From NCBI RefSeq assembly GCF_029051725.1, contig NZ_JAACFU010000005.1:434001-498000 (forward strand): a DNA stretch of 64,000 nt, written 5' to 3'. Below are positions 55,901 to 64,000 of this stretch, piece by piece. Under the pieces are notes generated by a model. It did no database searches and was not told the origin of the DNA. It saw only the letters and a list, made by a program, of their open reading frames with translations. Position 1 is the first letter of the stretch, and each line of letters begins with the position of its first letter. The position numbers were made by a program, and so were the translations under genes. This DNA comes from Bradyrhizobium sp. CSS354. Its GTDB lineage: Bacteria; Pseudomonadota; Alphaproteobacteria; Rhizobiales; Xanthobacteraceae.

Positions 55901-57073
55901 CTAACCCGCCGGCATCCGCGTCTCCACTAGACGCGCCCAATACGATGCGCCGTGGCCGAGGATGTTGTCGTTGAAGATGTAGGCCGGGTGGTGGCACTCG
56001 TTGCCGTCGCCCATGCCGACCAGGATCATCGCTCCGGGGCGCGCTTCCAGCATGAATGAAAAGTCTTCGGCGCCCATCATGGGAATGAACTTGTCGTTAA
56101 CGCGCTCGGCACCGACGATGTCGCGGGCGACGTCGGCGGCAAGGCCGGCCTCGCGGGCATGGTTCATCGTCACCGGATACATCCGCGTGTATTTGGTCTC
56201 CGCCGAACCGCCATAGGCGCGCGCAACGCTGTTGGCGACCTCGCCGATACGGCGCTCGACGAGATCGCGCACTTCAGGGTCGAGCGTGCGCACGGTGCCG
56301 CCGAGCTCGGCGATCTCCGGGATGATGTTGAAGGCCGTGCCGGAGTGGAATTGCGTGATCGAGATGACGGCGGATTTCAGCGGATCGACGTTGCGCGCGA
56401 CGATCGATTGCAGCGCGTTGACGATCTGCGCGCCGATCAGCACGCTGTCGATGGACTTGTGCGGACCGGCGCCGGCATGGCCGCCCTTGCCGTGGACCGT
56501 GATCTGAATGTTGTCGGAGGAGGCGAGCATCGCGCCTGGCGTGGTCGCGAAATGCCCTTCTGGCAGGCCCGGCATGTTGTGCATGCCATAGACCTCCTGG
56601 ATGTTCCAGCGCGTCATCAGCCCGTCCTCGACCATCGCCTTGCCGCCGCCGCCGCCTTCTTCCGCGGGCTGAAAGATCACGACCGCGGTGCCGTCGAAGT
56701 TGCGCGTCTCGGCGAGATATTTGGCGGCGCCGAGCAGCATGGCGGTGTGGCCGTCATGGCCGCAGGCGTGCATCTTGCCGGGGACCTTGGAGGCGTAGGC
56801 GACGCCCGAGGTCTCCATGATCGGCAGCGCGTCCATGTCGGCGCGCAGGCCAATGGTCTTGCCCGAGGCGGATTTGCGGCCGCGGATCACACCGACGACA
56901 CCGGTGCGGCCGATGCCCGTCACCACCTCGTCGCAGCCGAACTCGCGCAAGCGGTCGGCAACGATGCCGGCGGTGCGGTGGACGTCGTATTGCAGCTCCG
57001 GGTTCTCGTGGAAGTCATGGCGCCAGGCGGCCATTTCGTCGGAGAGGGCGGCAACGCGGTTGACGATGGGCAT
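55901..57073 (-). CDS. M20 family amidohydrolase (hippurate hydrolase type)
   Basis: A 390-residue metallo-aminoacylase. The metal ligands lie in GLRADMDALP, KMHACGHDGHTAMLL, QPAEEGGGGGKAMVEDG and, at the C-terminus, MMGAEDFSFML and NECHHPAYIFND, with the dimerisation domain between (VHGKGGHAGAGPHKSIDSV). It hydrolyses N-acyl amino acids such as hippurate or related auxin conjugates. Start ATG 57073 has GGAG six bases upstream; the longer frame to 57118 is not needed. Confidence 0.92.
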   Translation of the reverse strand: MPIVNRVAALSDEMAAWRHDFHENPELQYDVHRTAGIVADRLREFGCDEVVTGIGRTGVVGVIRGRKSASGKTIGLRADMDALPIMETSGVAYASKVPGKMHACGHDGHTAMLLGAAKYLAETRNFDGTAVVIFQPAEEGGGGGKAMVEDGLMTRWNIQEVYGMHNMPGLPEGHFATTPGAMLASSDNIQITVHGKGGHAGAGPHKSIDSVLIGAQIVNALQSIVARNVDPLKSAVISITQFHSGTAFNIIPEIAELGGTVRTLDPEVRDLVERRIGEVANSVARAYGGSAETKYTRMYPVTMNHAREAGLAADVARDIVGAERVNDKFIPMMGAEDFSFMLEARPGAMILVGMGDGNECHHPAYIFNDNILGHGASYWARLVETRMPAG

Positions 57074-57097
57074 GGAGGCTCCGTCTCTGTTGTTGTT

Positions 57098-57171
57098 GCC
57101 GGATGAGCGAAGGGCCATCCGGGATCTTTTGTGAGAGAAGTCCCAGGTATCGCTGCGCTCACCCGGGCTAC
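57098..57171. repeat. Palindromic repeat, GTAGCCC family relative, copy 3
   Basis: About 74 bp with CCGGATGAGCGAAG at the left and CGCTGCGCTCACCCGGGCTAC at the right (read as CGCTGCGCTC then ACCCGGGCTAC). It differs from the copies at 11313 and 39377 in the arm sequence but keeps the GGGCTAC end and the GCGCTC core. Confidence 0.75.
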
Positions 57172-57180
57172 GAATGACGT

Positions 57181-58488
57181 TCAGCTTTCGCCGAACACGC
57201 GCTTGAAGATCGTGTCGACGTGCTTGAAGTGATAGGCGAGGTCGAACTGCTCCTCGATCTCGGCGTCGGTGAGATACTTCTTCACGTCAGCGTCCTTCTT
57301 CAGGAGCTGGAGGAAGTCGCCTTCGCCGCGCCAGACCGGCATGGCGTTGCGCTGCACGAGCTTGTAGGCGTCCTCGCGGCTCGCGCCCTTCTGCGTCAGC
57401 GCCAGCAGAACACGCTGCGAATGCACGAGGCCGCCGAGGCGGTCGAGGTTCTTCTGCATGTTGGCGGGGTACACCAGCAGCTTGTCGATCAGGCCGGCGA
57501 GGCGGACCAGCGCGAAGTCGAGCGTCACGGTCGCATCGGGGGCCATCATGCGCTCGGCGGAGGAGTGCGAGATGTCGCGCTCGTGCCAGAGCACGACGTT
57601 CTCCAGCGCCGGCGTCACATAGGCGCGCACCATGCGCGACAGGCCGGTGAGGTTTTCCGAGAGCACCGGATTGCGCTTGTGCGGCATCGCCGACGAACCC
57701 TTCTGCCCTTCGGAGAAGAACTCCTCGGCTTCCAGCACTTCGGTGCGCTGCATGTGGCGGACCTCCACCGCGAAACGCTCGACCGAGGCGGCGATCACGC
57801 CGAGCGTCGAGAAATACATCGCGTGGCGGTCGCGGGGGATGACCTGCGTCGAGATCGGCTCGGGGACGAGGCCCATGGCCTTGGCGACATGCTGTTCGAC
57901 GCGCGGATCGATCTGCGCGAAGGTGCCGACCGCACCTGAGATGGCGCAGGTAGCGACTTCCTTGCGCGCCGCGATTAGGCGCTCCTTGGCGCGAGAGAAT
58001 TCCGCATAGGCATAGGCGAGCTTGAGGCCGAAGGTCACGGGTTCGGCGTGGATGCCGTGGCTGCGGCCGATGGTCGGCGTCATCTTGTGCTCGAAGGCGC
58101 GCTTCTTCAGCGCAGCCAGCACCTTGTCGAGGTCAGCAAGCAGCAGGTCGGCGGCACGGGTGAGCTGGACGTTGAGGCAGGTGTCGAGCACGTCGGAGGA
58201 GGTCATGCCCTGGTGCACGAAACGCGCCTCGGGGCCGACGATCTCGGCAAGGTGGGTGAGGAAGGCGATGACGTCGTGCTTGGTCTCGCGCTCGATCTCG
58301 TCGATACGGGCGACGTCGAAGGCGGCGTTCCTGGCCTTGGCCCAGACCGTCTTGGCAGCGTCCTTGGGGATAGTCCCAAGCTCGGCGAGGGCGTCCGCCG
58401 CGTGCGCCTCGATCTCGAACCAGATCTTGAACCGGGTCTGGGGCTCCCAGATCGAGGCCATTTCCGGGCGGGTATAGCGGGGGATCAT
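57181..58488 (-). CDS. purB: Adenylosuccinate lyase
   Basis: A 435-residue cytoplasmic enzyme of purine synthesis, acting on SAICAR and adenylosuccinate. The fumarase-superfamily signature GSSAMPHKRNPVLSENL contains the catalytic serine, with the TSSDVLDTC and GRSHGIHAEP motifs upstream. Length and start (MIPRYTRPEMASIWEPQTRF) are typical. In many alphaproteobacteria it lies near purC; here it is 35 kb away, on the opposite strand. Confidence 0.96.
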   Translation of the reverse strand: MIPRYTRPEMASIWEPQTRFKIWFEIEAHAADALAELGTIPKDAAKTVWAKARNAAFDVARIDEIERETKHDVIAFLTHLAEIVGPEARFVHQGMTSSDVLDTCLNVQLTRAADLLLADLDKVLAALKKRAFEHKMTPTIGRSHGIHAEPVTFGLKLAYAYAEFSRAKERLIAARKEVATCAISGAVGTFAQIDPRVEQHVAKAMGLVPEPISTQVIPRDRHAMYFSTLGVIAASVERFAVEVRHMQRTEVLEAEEFFSEGQKGSSAMPHKRNPVLSENLTGLSRMVRAYVTPALENVVLWHERDISHSSAERMMAPDATVTLDFALVRLAGLIDKLLVYPANMQKNLDRLGGLVHSQRVLLALTQKGASREDAYKLVQRNAMPVWRGEGDFLQLLKKDADVKKYLTDAEIEEQFDLAYHFKHVDTIFKRVFGES

Positions 58489-58866
58489 TGGACTGCTCCA
58501 GGAAGGTGGGCGGGCGACCCACGAGGGGCGACCTGCCAGAATGTTTTTTACGCCGTGATTTAGCAGAGGGGAGAGGGCGAAACAAACGGCGGCGACAAGG
58601 TAGCGGGGGATGATTGGGCTGGGCGGTGATCGGCCCGGCCACCCCGGGCGATGGGTGGCCCACGCCCAAGGGGGCAGATATTAACTGTCAATCACGGATC
58701 ATTGACTGACAGATATTGAAATCTGTCAGCGAGACGTGTATATCCGTTCTCGGACGCTCCGATTGGGCGTCTGGCGGCATCCCGGGAGCCCGACGTCCCA
58801 GACAGATGGGGATTGAGGGTCGCAATTGAACAACGGGGACCGCCAATTGATTGGAGACTTACGACA
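58489..58866. other. Intergenic region upstream of purB (378 bp)
   Basis: This contains the purB promoter region and the palindromes described at 58687-58729. No protein-coding frame in it has recognisable homology. GC is locally lower (for example around 58680-58730), consistent with a regulatory region. Confidence 0.5.
58687..58729. promoter_or_regulatory. Overlapping palindromes upstream of purB and tetR
   Basis: GTCAAT-N8-ATTGAC (58687-58706) overlaps CTGACAGAT-N6-ATCTGTCAG (58706-58729, perfect 9-bp arms). The shared half-site TGTCA/TGACA occurs repeatedly. It is a candidate dimeric-repressor operator, although the second palindrome could also be an RNA hairpin. Confidence 0.45.
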
Positions 58867-58968
58867 ATGACGACCGAAATCATCAATTTGACCGGGGCGA
58901 TTGGGCATTGGCTCAATTTACTGGTGGCGCGCCAGATCGCGGCGCAGGCTGCAAAACTGCCTCATTAA
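58867..58968 (+). CDS. Possible 33-residue small protein
   Basis: ATG 58867 opens a short frame (MTTEIINLTGAIGHWLNLLV and then AAQAAKLPH) ending at TAA 58966-58968. The composition is amphipathic. An AGACTT-type element precedes it but no strong SD. It is 91 bases before tetR. No homology known; it may be spurious. Confidence 0.25.
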   Translation: MTTEIINLTGAIGHWLNLLVARQIAAQAAKLPH

Positions 58969-59059
58969 GGCGAGAGCTTTCCGAAACGACCGGCACGGGC
59001 GCTTCGGAAGCAGCTCCGTCGCCGGGTAACTGAGCCCTCAACGGGAACATGGTGCTGGC

Positions 59060-59644
59060 ATGAACGAAGCCGTTATCTTGACGCCGGAGCGGATCCTCGA
59101 AGTCACCGAGGACGTGCTGCGGCGTTACGGACTCGCCAAGGCCACCGTGGTCGACGTGGCCCGTGCGCTCGATGTGAGCCACGGCAGCGTCTACCGCCAT
59201 TTTCCGAGCAAGGCCTCCCTGCGCGAGGCCGTCGCCAAACGCTGGCTGGACCGCATCGACGCGCCATTGCGCCAGCTGGCCGAAGAGCAGGGGCCGGCCC
59301 CAGCACGGCTCGACCGCTGGCTGCGCACCCTGTTCGCCGCCAAGCGTTCGCGCGTGCTCGACGACCCCGAGATGTTCGAGACCTATCTGACTCTGGCGCG
59401 CGAGGCGTGTGCAGCCGTCAAGTGTCACAAGGACACCATGATCGACCAGATTGCGGCGATCCTGAACGATGGCGTGAAACAGGGCGTGTTCGAGGTGGGC
59501 GACGTCAAGACCACCGCACGCGCCATCTTCGATGCCACCGTCCGCTTCCACCATCCGGCCCACGCCGACGAATGGAAGGACGCCGATCTCGCGGCGCGTG
59601 TCGATGCGACGCTGGCGCTGGTATTGCGCGGGCTGAAGGCGTAG
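59060..59644 (+). CDS. TetR family transcriptional regulator
   Basis: A 194-residue TetR protein. The helix-turn-helix is clear: ATVVDVARALDVSHGSVYRHF followed by SKASLREAVAKRW. The C-terminal domain has FETYLTLAREACAAVKCHKD and a helical TetR_C core with two cysteines. Ligand and targets are unknown. The palindromes 330 bases upstream are a possible target, but also fit purB control. Confidence 0.9.
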   Translation: MNEAVILTPERILEVTEDVLRRYGLAKATVVDVARALDVSHGSVYRHFPSKASLREAVAKRWLDRIDAPLRQLAEEQGPAPARLDRWLRTLFAAKRSRVLDDPEMFETYLTLAREACAAVKCHKDTMIDQIAAILNDGVKQGVFEVGDVKTTARAIFDATVRFHHPAHADEWKDADLAARVDATLALVLRGLKA

Positions 59645-59702
59645 GCCGAACACCTCCACGCCGTCCCAAAGCCGCTCGATAGCCGGCATGGGCGGCGCTT
59701 AG

Positions 59703-60005
59703 TTATCCTTCGACCTTGTGGGCGAGCGCACCATCGCGGAGCGAACGCGGATGGTGGGCCTTTTTCCGCCCACGAAGAGCGGTACCCGCCAACGGCACGA
59801 CCGGCGGGCTTTCCGGATACGCATTGACTTCGATTTCGACCAGGTCCTTCGCCCGCTTTCGAAGCCTGTAGAATGCAAGCTCTTGTTCGAGCATGGGGCA
59901 GTGGAATCGAATCGTTGCTGTGTCTGGCAAGCGACAGAGTTCATCGATGAGCTCGCCGACAGTGATGAGCGCGGGATAGGTAGCTTCGCGGATAGCCTTA
60001 CTCAT
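59703..60005 (-). CDS. Hypothetical protein of 100 residues
   Basis: A small soluble protein starting MSKAIREATYPALITVGELI. It has no recognised domain; EIEVNAYPESPPVVPLAG lies in the second half and the C-terminus is basic (RGRKKAHHPRS). ATG 60005 has AAGGAG at good spacing, supporting a real gene. No function is assigned. Confidence 0.7.
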   Translation of the reverse strand: MSKAIREATYPALITVGELIDELCRLPDTATIRFHCPMLEQELAFYRLRKRAKDLVEIEVNAYPESPPVVPLAGTALRGRKKAHHPRSLRDGALAHKVEG

Positions 60006-60149
60006 GGCGGAACTCCTTGACTCCGGTACTAACCAGAGTTCGACGGCCTCCGTTCCAATCCGCATCGCAAGGCGGTCGAAATATCCTTGGATGTGCCCCG
60101 CATGCGGAGGAGGGCTCCGTGCATTCTACCTCCAGGGAGGGGCGAGCAT

Positions 60150-60800
60150 CTAGATTTTGGTCAGTCCACAATTGGCCGCCAACCGCACAAGCTGCGCATC
60201 CGTGCGCGCGCCGGTCTTGGTCTTGATCAGGTAGTGATAGTTCTGCACCGTCTTGACGCTGAGATTGAGATGCGCAGCGATCTGTTCGGTCGTGGCGCCG
60301 CCGGCGAACTGGCGCAGGATCTCGATCTCGCGTTCGCCCAGTTGATCCAGCGCAGAGCCCGCCGACAGGCTGTCCTCGGCCAGGATGTGCGCGATGTCGT
60401 CGCTCATGGCGCGTTCGCCGCGCGCGACGCTCCGGATCGCGGACACGACCGCGGACGGCTCGCTGCTCTTGGTGACGAAGCCGCTGGCACCGGCACTGAA
60501 AGCTGCCTTCACCAGCACGGCCTCATTGTGCATGGTGAAAACGAGGATCCGCGCCCGCGGGCTGCGCGCGCGGATGTTGCGGATGGCTTCCAGCCCGCTC
60601 GCGCCCGGCATCGAGATATCAAGTACGACGACATCAGGATCGCGCGCCTTGAAGGCGCTGTAGGCATCCGCGGCGTTGTCGGCTTCCGCCACGACATGCA
60701 GATCGCCCTGGCTTTCCAGCACGCGCCGATAGCCTTGCCGTACGATCGGATGATCGTCGACCAGAAGCACGGAGATGCCTGTTGCCGTAATCTCGTTCAT
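60150..60800 (-). CDS. NarL/LuxR-family response regulator
   Basis: A 216-residue DNA-binding response regulator. The receiver domain (10-125) has LLVDDHPIVRQGY and the phospho-acceptor D61 in VVVLDISMPGASG. The C-terminal LuxR helix-turn-helix (about 150-210) has LGEREIEILRQFAGGATTEQ and LSVKTVQNYHYLIKTKTG. It is cotranscribed with the adjacent histidine kinase, which starts upstream on the same strand and ends seven bases before it. Start ATG 60800. Confidence 0.93.
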   Translation of the reverse strand: MNEITATGISVLLVDDHPIVRQGYRRVLESQGDLHVVAEADNAADAYSAFKARDPDVVVLDISMPGASGLEAIRNIRARSPRARILVFTMHNEAVLVKAAFSAGASGFVTKSSEPSAVVSAIRSVARGERAMSDDIAHILAEDSLSAGSALDQLGEREIEILRQFAGGATTEQIAAHLNLSVKTVQNYHYLIKTKTGARTDAQLVRLAANCGLTKI

Positions 60801-60807
60801 CCCGTCC

Positions 60808-62178
60808 TCACGCGGCGAGCGGGATGGTGGCGGCGACGCTGAGTCCGCGATGGGCGGGTAGGATCGACAATGATCCACCGGCTGCCGCGAGCCGTTCGCG
60901 GATGCCGGTGAGGCCGAAGCCGGCCGACTGCTCAACGCGTGCCGCGTCGCCGCCGCCATCGTCCTCGATACGGATCAGCAACGCATCGTCGTCGCCCGCG
61001 CGCCGCTCGACGTGCAGAGAAATCTCGCGTGCCGTGCCGTGGCGCAACGCGTTCGTGAGGCATTCCTGCGCAACGCGATAGGCAGTGGTCGCGGCCGGGC
61101 CGCTGATGTCGGTGAGGTCGCCCTTAAGATCGAGCTGGATCGTCGGCCGCGCCGAGCTCTGCGAGCGCCAGCTATCCACCAAATTCACGAGGCTCGCCTC
61201 CAGCCCAAGCTCGGCGGTCAGGGGATTGCGCAGGCGCTTCAGCGCGTCGCGCAGCGAGGCCATCAGATGATGCGTGGCCTGCGAGATCATCCGCGCGTCC
61301 TGCACGATGTCGCTGTGCTTGTCCCCCTTCGTGCTCGCCGTCTCGATGGTGTTGGCGAAGGCGAGGATGGCCGAGAGATTTTGTCCGAACTCGTCGTGCA
61401 GCTCGCGGGCGAGCGCGCGGCGTTCGTCGTCGCGGATCTCGATCAGGCGCCGCGTCAGCGCCGCGCGCTGCTCGGTCGCTTCCTCCAGCCGCCCGCCGAG
61501 CTCGCCGACGGCGCTGCCGATCATCGCCAGCTCCATCGAGCGGAAGCGCGGCAGTTTCGTGCGATACTGACCGCGCGCCATGCGCTGCAAGGCGGTCACG
61601 ATGGTGCGCGCCGGCGCCAGCGCATGCGCGATCGCGAGCGAAGCCAGCAGCGCGATCGCCGCCGCCATCAAAAGCGCGACGTCGATTACGTTGAGGATGT
61701 ATTCCCAAGCGAGCGAGATGGCGGCTGCCGCATCCGGCGTCGCGACCACCGTTCCGGCGGTCGCCGCGCGGGGACTGACCGGCCGTATCACCTCCGCATG
61801 GCTGCCAAGGAAGGTCGGCACAATTGACGCGAACCAGCGCGGAGGCGTCTTGCCGAGCCCCTCGCTCTGGCCGCAGAGCGGCTTCTCGAATGCGATAGCG
61901 GGTTGGAACTCCACGCAGACGCCGGGTGAGATCAGCTTCATCGTCTCCAGCGTGCGCCACTCCGGAACCGGCAGGAGCTGCTCGCGTGTTCTGCTGCTGC
62001 GCAACAGGAATTCGTGCCAATACAGGGCCTGAAGCGCCTGGGCGACCCGCTGCGCCGAGGCCGCGGTCGCCCGGTCGACGCTGCGATAGGCGTCGAACGT
62101 CGCCCAGATGGTCGCCGCGCCCAGACAGAGGGCGACGATGAGAAACAGACGGGCGACAAGCTGAAGCACAAGGCGCAT
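60808..62178 (-). CDS. Sensor histidine kinase (HisKA_3 type)
   Basis: A 456-residue membrane kinase. TM1 (about 5-28) and TM2 (about 163-188) enclose a periplasmic sensor region with two cysteines (C88 and C102). A HAMP-like linker is followed by the dimerisation domain with H261 in ARELHDEFGQNLSAIL and by an HATPase domain (AQECLTNALRHG, IRIEDDGGGDAARVE, GFGLTGIRERL). It phosphorylates the NarL-type regulator downstream. The signal is unknown. Confidence 0.93.
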   Translation of the reverse strand: MRLVLQLVARLFLIVALCLGAATIWATFDAYRSVDRATAASAQRVAQALQALYWHEFLLRSSRTREQLLPVPEWRTLETMKLISPGVCVEFQPAIAFEKPLCGQSEGLGKTPPRWFASIVPTFLGSHAEVIRPVSPRAATAGTVVATPDAAAAISLAWEYILNVIDVALLMAAAIALLASLAIAHALAPARTIVTALQRMARGQYRTKLPRFRSMELAMIGSAVGELGGRLEEATEQRAALTRRLIEIRDDERRALARELHDEFGQNLSAILAFANTIETASTKGDKHSDIVQDARMISQATHHLMASLRDALKRLRNPLTAELGLEASLVNLVDSWRSQSSARPTIQLDLKGDLTDISGPAATTAYRVAQECLTNALRHGTAREISLHVERRAGDDDALLIRIEDDGGGDAARVEQSAGFGLTGIRERLAAAGGSLSILPAHRGLSVAATIPLAA

Positions 62179-62376
62179 GCGATCACCCCAAAGTTTGGTA
62201 AGGTCAGCCTAACAACGCCGCCGCGCCTTGCCAATTGCGAGGCACGGCAAGATGGCAGCTCGGGCAAATTTCCCAAGCCGGATTGGGCATGGCTCTTTGG
62301 ACCGGGCGCGGCGGCTTTGATCTAATGGGCGGGAAATCACGGCAGGCCAATCTTTAAGGGCCAGGAGCAGTGCAGC

Positions 62377-63177
62377 ATGAGTTCGATGACGATTGGGCCG
62401 ATCGCGGGGCCTGCTGCCGACCCATCCGAGCGCAGCGCGCTCCTGTTCTGGATGATCTTCACCGGGCTTTCGATCTTCGCCGTCGTGCTGTTGTGGCGGT
62501 TCGGCCTGATCCGTCTGATGCTGACCTCGGATCGAACCTACATTTCCAGCGTGATCGCACTGCTCTATGTGCTCACCTGCGGCCACTGCTTCCTGCGTAC
62601 GCGGGCCATTGCCCGTGAGGGCGCGGCGGCCCGGCGCTGCCGGGCGGCGCTCGCGGCACCCGACGGCAGCAAAGTGCTCGATGCGAGCGCGACCGCATTG
62701 CCGCGCGGGCTGGTCCGCGACCATATCGACAGCCTTGTGACAAAGGCCGCCGCGCAGGACTACCGCCCGGTGGACCAGACGCTATTGCTGCGGACGCTTG
62801 CCGACCGGCTGCGCGGCTCCAATGGCTTTGGGGCCTTCGTCTCGGATACGCTGATGAAGCTCGGCCTGCTCGGCACCATCGTCGGCTTCATCATCATGCT
62901 GGCGCCGATCGCGGGGCTGGATGCCGCCGACAAGGTCGCGATGCGATCTTCGATGGGGCTGATGAGCGACGGCATGGCGGTCGCGATGTACACGACACTG
63001 GCGGGCCTGGTCGGTTCGATCCTGGTCCGCATCCAGTATTACATGCTGGATGCCGCGACCCAGCGGGTGTTCTCGGATGCGGTGGTGCTGACCGAGACCT
63101 ATGTGACGCCGGTGCTGGAGCGCAAGGGTTTTGGACTCGAGGGGTCTGGAATCAAGGGCGCCGGAACCCAGTCATGA
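62377..63177 (+). CDS. MotA/TolQ/ExbB-like proton channel protein
   Basis: A 266-residue membrane protein with an N-terminal pair of helices (LFWMIFTGLSIFAVVLLWRF, SVIALLYVLTCGHCF), a cytoplasmic region (about 80-160), and two C-terminal helices. LMKLGLLGTIVGFIIMLAPI and GMAVAMYTTLAGLVGSIL match the TolQ/ExbB proton-channel core. The start follows CCAGGAG. It overlaps the next gene by four bases (ATGA), which codes for the ExbD-position partner. Confidence 0.87.
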   Translation: MSSMTIGPIAGPAADPSERSALLFWMIFTGLSIFAVVLLWRFGLIRLMLTSDRTYISSVIALLYVLTCGHCFLRTRAIAREGAAARRCRAALAAPDGSKVLDASATALPRGLVRDHIDSLVTKAAAQDYRPVDQTLLLRTLADRLRGSNGFGAFVSDTLMKLGLLGTIVGFIIMLAPIAGLDAADKVAMRSSMGLMSDGMAVAMYTTLAGLVGSILVRIQYYMLDAATQRVFSDAVVLTETYVTPVLERKGFGLEGSGIKGAGTQS

Positions 63178-63860
63178 TGGATGATTTCGGTCTCTATCCG
63201 CGCGAGGAGCCGTTCGATCCGCTGGGCGTGATGCTGTTCAAGGCGCTCCAGGTGATCGCTTTCCTTTTCTTCCTCGCGCTGCTCGCGGTCTCGCCGGACG
63301 CCAAGGACGGCAAGATCGATTCCAAGGCCGAGTTCATGATCACGCTGGACTGGCCGGACAGCCATCCCGACGATCTCGATCTGTTCGTGCAGGATCCCGT
63401 CGGCAATATCGCCTGGTATCGCCACCGCGAGGCCGGCTTCCTCACGCTCGACCGCGACGATCGCGGCGGAGCCAACGACTTCATCGTCGTCAACGGCAAG
63501 AAGATTGCCTCGCCGATCCGCGAGGAGATCGTCACCGTGCGCGGCATCGTCCCCGGCGAATACACGGTCAACGTCTCACATTTCGTGGCCACGACAGGCG
63601 AACCCGTCACGGCCAATGTGAAGGTGCAGAAGCTCAATCCGACGGCGCAAGTGGTCTTCGACAACAAGTTCACCCTCGACCACACCGGCGACGAGAAGAC
63701 CGCGGTGCGGTTCCGGCTCGATGCCGAAGGCAAGGTCGTCAATGTGGATCAGCGGCCGAAATCGCTGTTGGAGACTTTTCGCAGCAGTTGGCGCAACGGC
63801 GCCGATCTCGACCCGAGCACCGGCGTGAGCAAGAACGCTGTGAGGGTGCGCCGTGACTAG
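63174..63860 (+). CDS. Membrane-anchored DUF2135/YfaP-like protein
   Basis: A 228-residue protein with a single N-terminal transmembrane helix (about 22-42) and a periplasmic beta-sandwich. The segment LDWPDSHPDDLDLFVQDPVG and GFLTLDRDDRGGANDFI resemble the DLDLHVxDPxG pattern of DUF2135/YfaP. It occupies the position of ExbD but has no ExbD periplasmic domain. Start overlaps the ExbB-like gene; the next gene starts inside it by eight bases. Confidence 0.75.
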   Translation: MMDDFGLYPREEPFDPLGVMLFKALQVIAFLFFLALLAVSPDAKDGKIDSKAEFMITLDWPDSHPDDLDLFVQDPVGNIAWYRHREAGFLTLDRDDRGGANDFIVVNGKKIASPIREEIVTVRGIVPGEYTVNVSHFVATTGEPVTANVKVQKLNPTAQVVFDNKFTLDHTGDEKTAVRFRLDAEGKVVNVDQRPKSLLETFRSSWRNGADLDPSTGVSKNAVRVRRD

Positions 63861-64000
63861 CTTGCAGACGGTCATCCTCACGCTATCGATAGCCTATGCC
63901 GTCATCGGCGCGCTGCTGCTGGTCGTGCTGGTCTATGCGCGGCTGCACTGGTCGATCAAGGCCGTCGCGGTGATCGTGACCAGCGCTTTCTATATCGTCA
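63853..64000 (+). CDS. Membrane protein, 5' part only
   Basis: A GTG start overlapping the preceding gene by eight bases begins a frame still open at the window end. The first 49 codons show a hydrophobic helix (VILTLSIAYAVIGALLLVVL) and a second starting at AVAVIVTSAF. It is probably the third gene of the ExbB-like operon. Identity cannot be determined from the visible part. Confidence 0.7.
   Translation, partial: MTSLQTVILTLSIAYAVIGALLLVVLVYARLHWSIKAVAVIVTSAFYIV

Noticed and set aside
58692..58916. A 74-codon minus-strand frame upstream of purB.
   Set aside because: It crosses the palindromes and has an irregular composition with no homology.

Overview
The window is chromosomal DNA of a high-GC alphaproteobacterium, most likely Bradyrhizobium or a close Nitrobacteraceae relative. 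The evidence is the very high GC with long antisense shadow frames, the alphaproteobacterial order alaS-icd-trmJ and DUF1476-purC-purS-purQ-purL-bolA-grxD, an F1-ATPase zeta subunit, a MlotiK1-type channel and an MddA homologue. The genus is inferred from remembered family resemblance; no search was run. I saw no rRNA, tRNA, CRISPR array, phage or transposase gene.

Layout. 1-5.2 kb: the 3' end of alaS, a cyclic-nucleotide-gated K+ channel, a secreted DUF3455 protein, icd, and trmJ fused to a DUF559 nuclease-like domain. 5.2-12.0 kb: a leftward group (mddA, quinone oxidoreductase, hotdog protein, secreted amidohydrolase), a divergent BTAD-alpha/beta-hydrolase fusion and a TetR regulator. 12.2-20.9 kb: a probable sigma54-controlled cyanate and sulfur-redox regulon. 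It has OsmC, acyl-CoA-dehydrogenase-like protein and rhodanese on one arm, a convergent PAS/sigma54 activator, and a Tat-exported ABC transporter plus cyanase (cynS) on the other. Near-identical -24/-12 promoters precede both arms. Three ACGA-N4-TCGT palindromes lie between the activator gene and the transporter promoter.

21-36 kb: the purine genes purC, purS, purQ, purL and then bolA and grxD keep their order and strand. They are separated by accessory genes: corA, an orphan TctC protein, an EamA exporter, a PaaI thioesterase, an acyltransferase, DUF1328, DUF427, LtrA, and the ergothioneine pair egtB-egtD. 36-46 kb: a macro-domain protein, two tandem serine hydrolases, threonine aldolase, rpsD with its terminator, a stand-alone E2-type acyltransferase, a secreted cupin, an HpcH/HpaI aldolase, murI, cytochrome b561 and a GST. 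46-58.5 kb: a membrane cNMP-binding protein, a soluble SecD-ectodomain-like protein, acyl-CoA synthetase, two tandem secreted caspase-like proteins, an LVIVD-repeat protein, an M20 amidohydrolase and purB. 58.5-64 kb: TetR, a small hypothetical protein, a LuxR-type response regulator with its histidine kinase, and the start of an operon coding for an ExbB/TolQ-like proton channel, a membrane-anchored DUF2135/YfaP-like protein and another membrane protein cut by the window end.

At least nine long intergenic palindromes of several families mark junctions between the conserved backbone and the accessory genes. Two of them supply the stop codon of the preceding gene.
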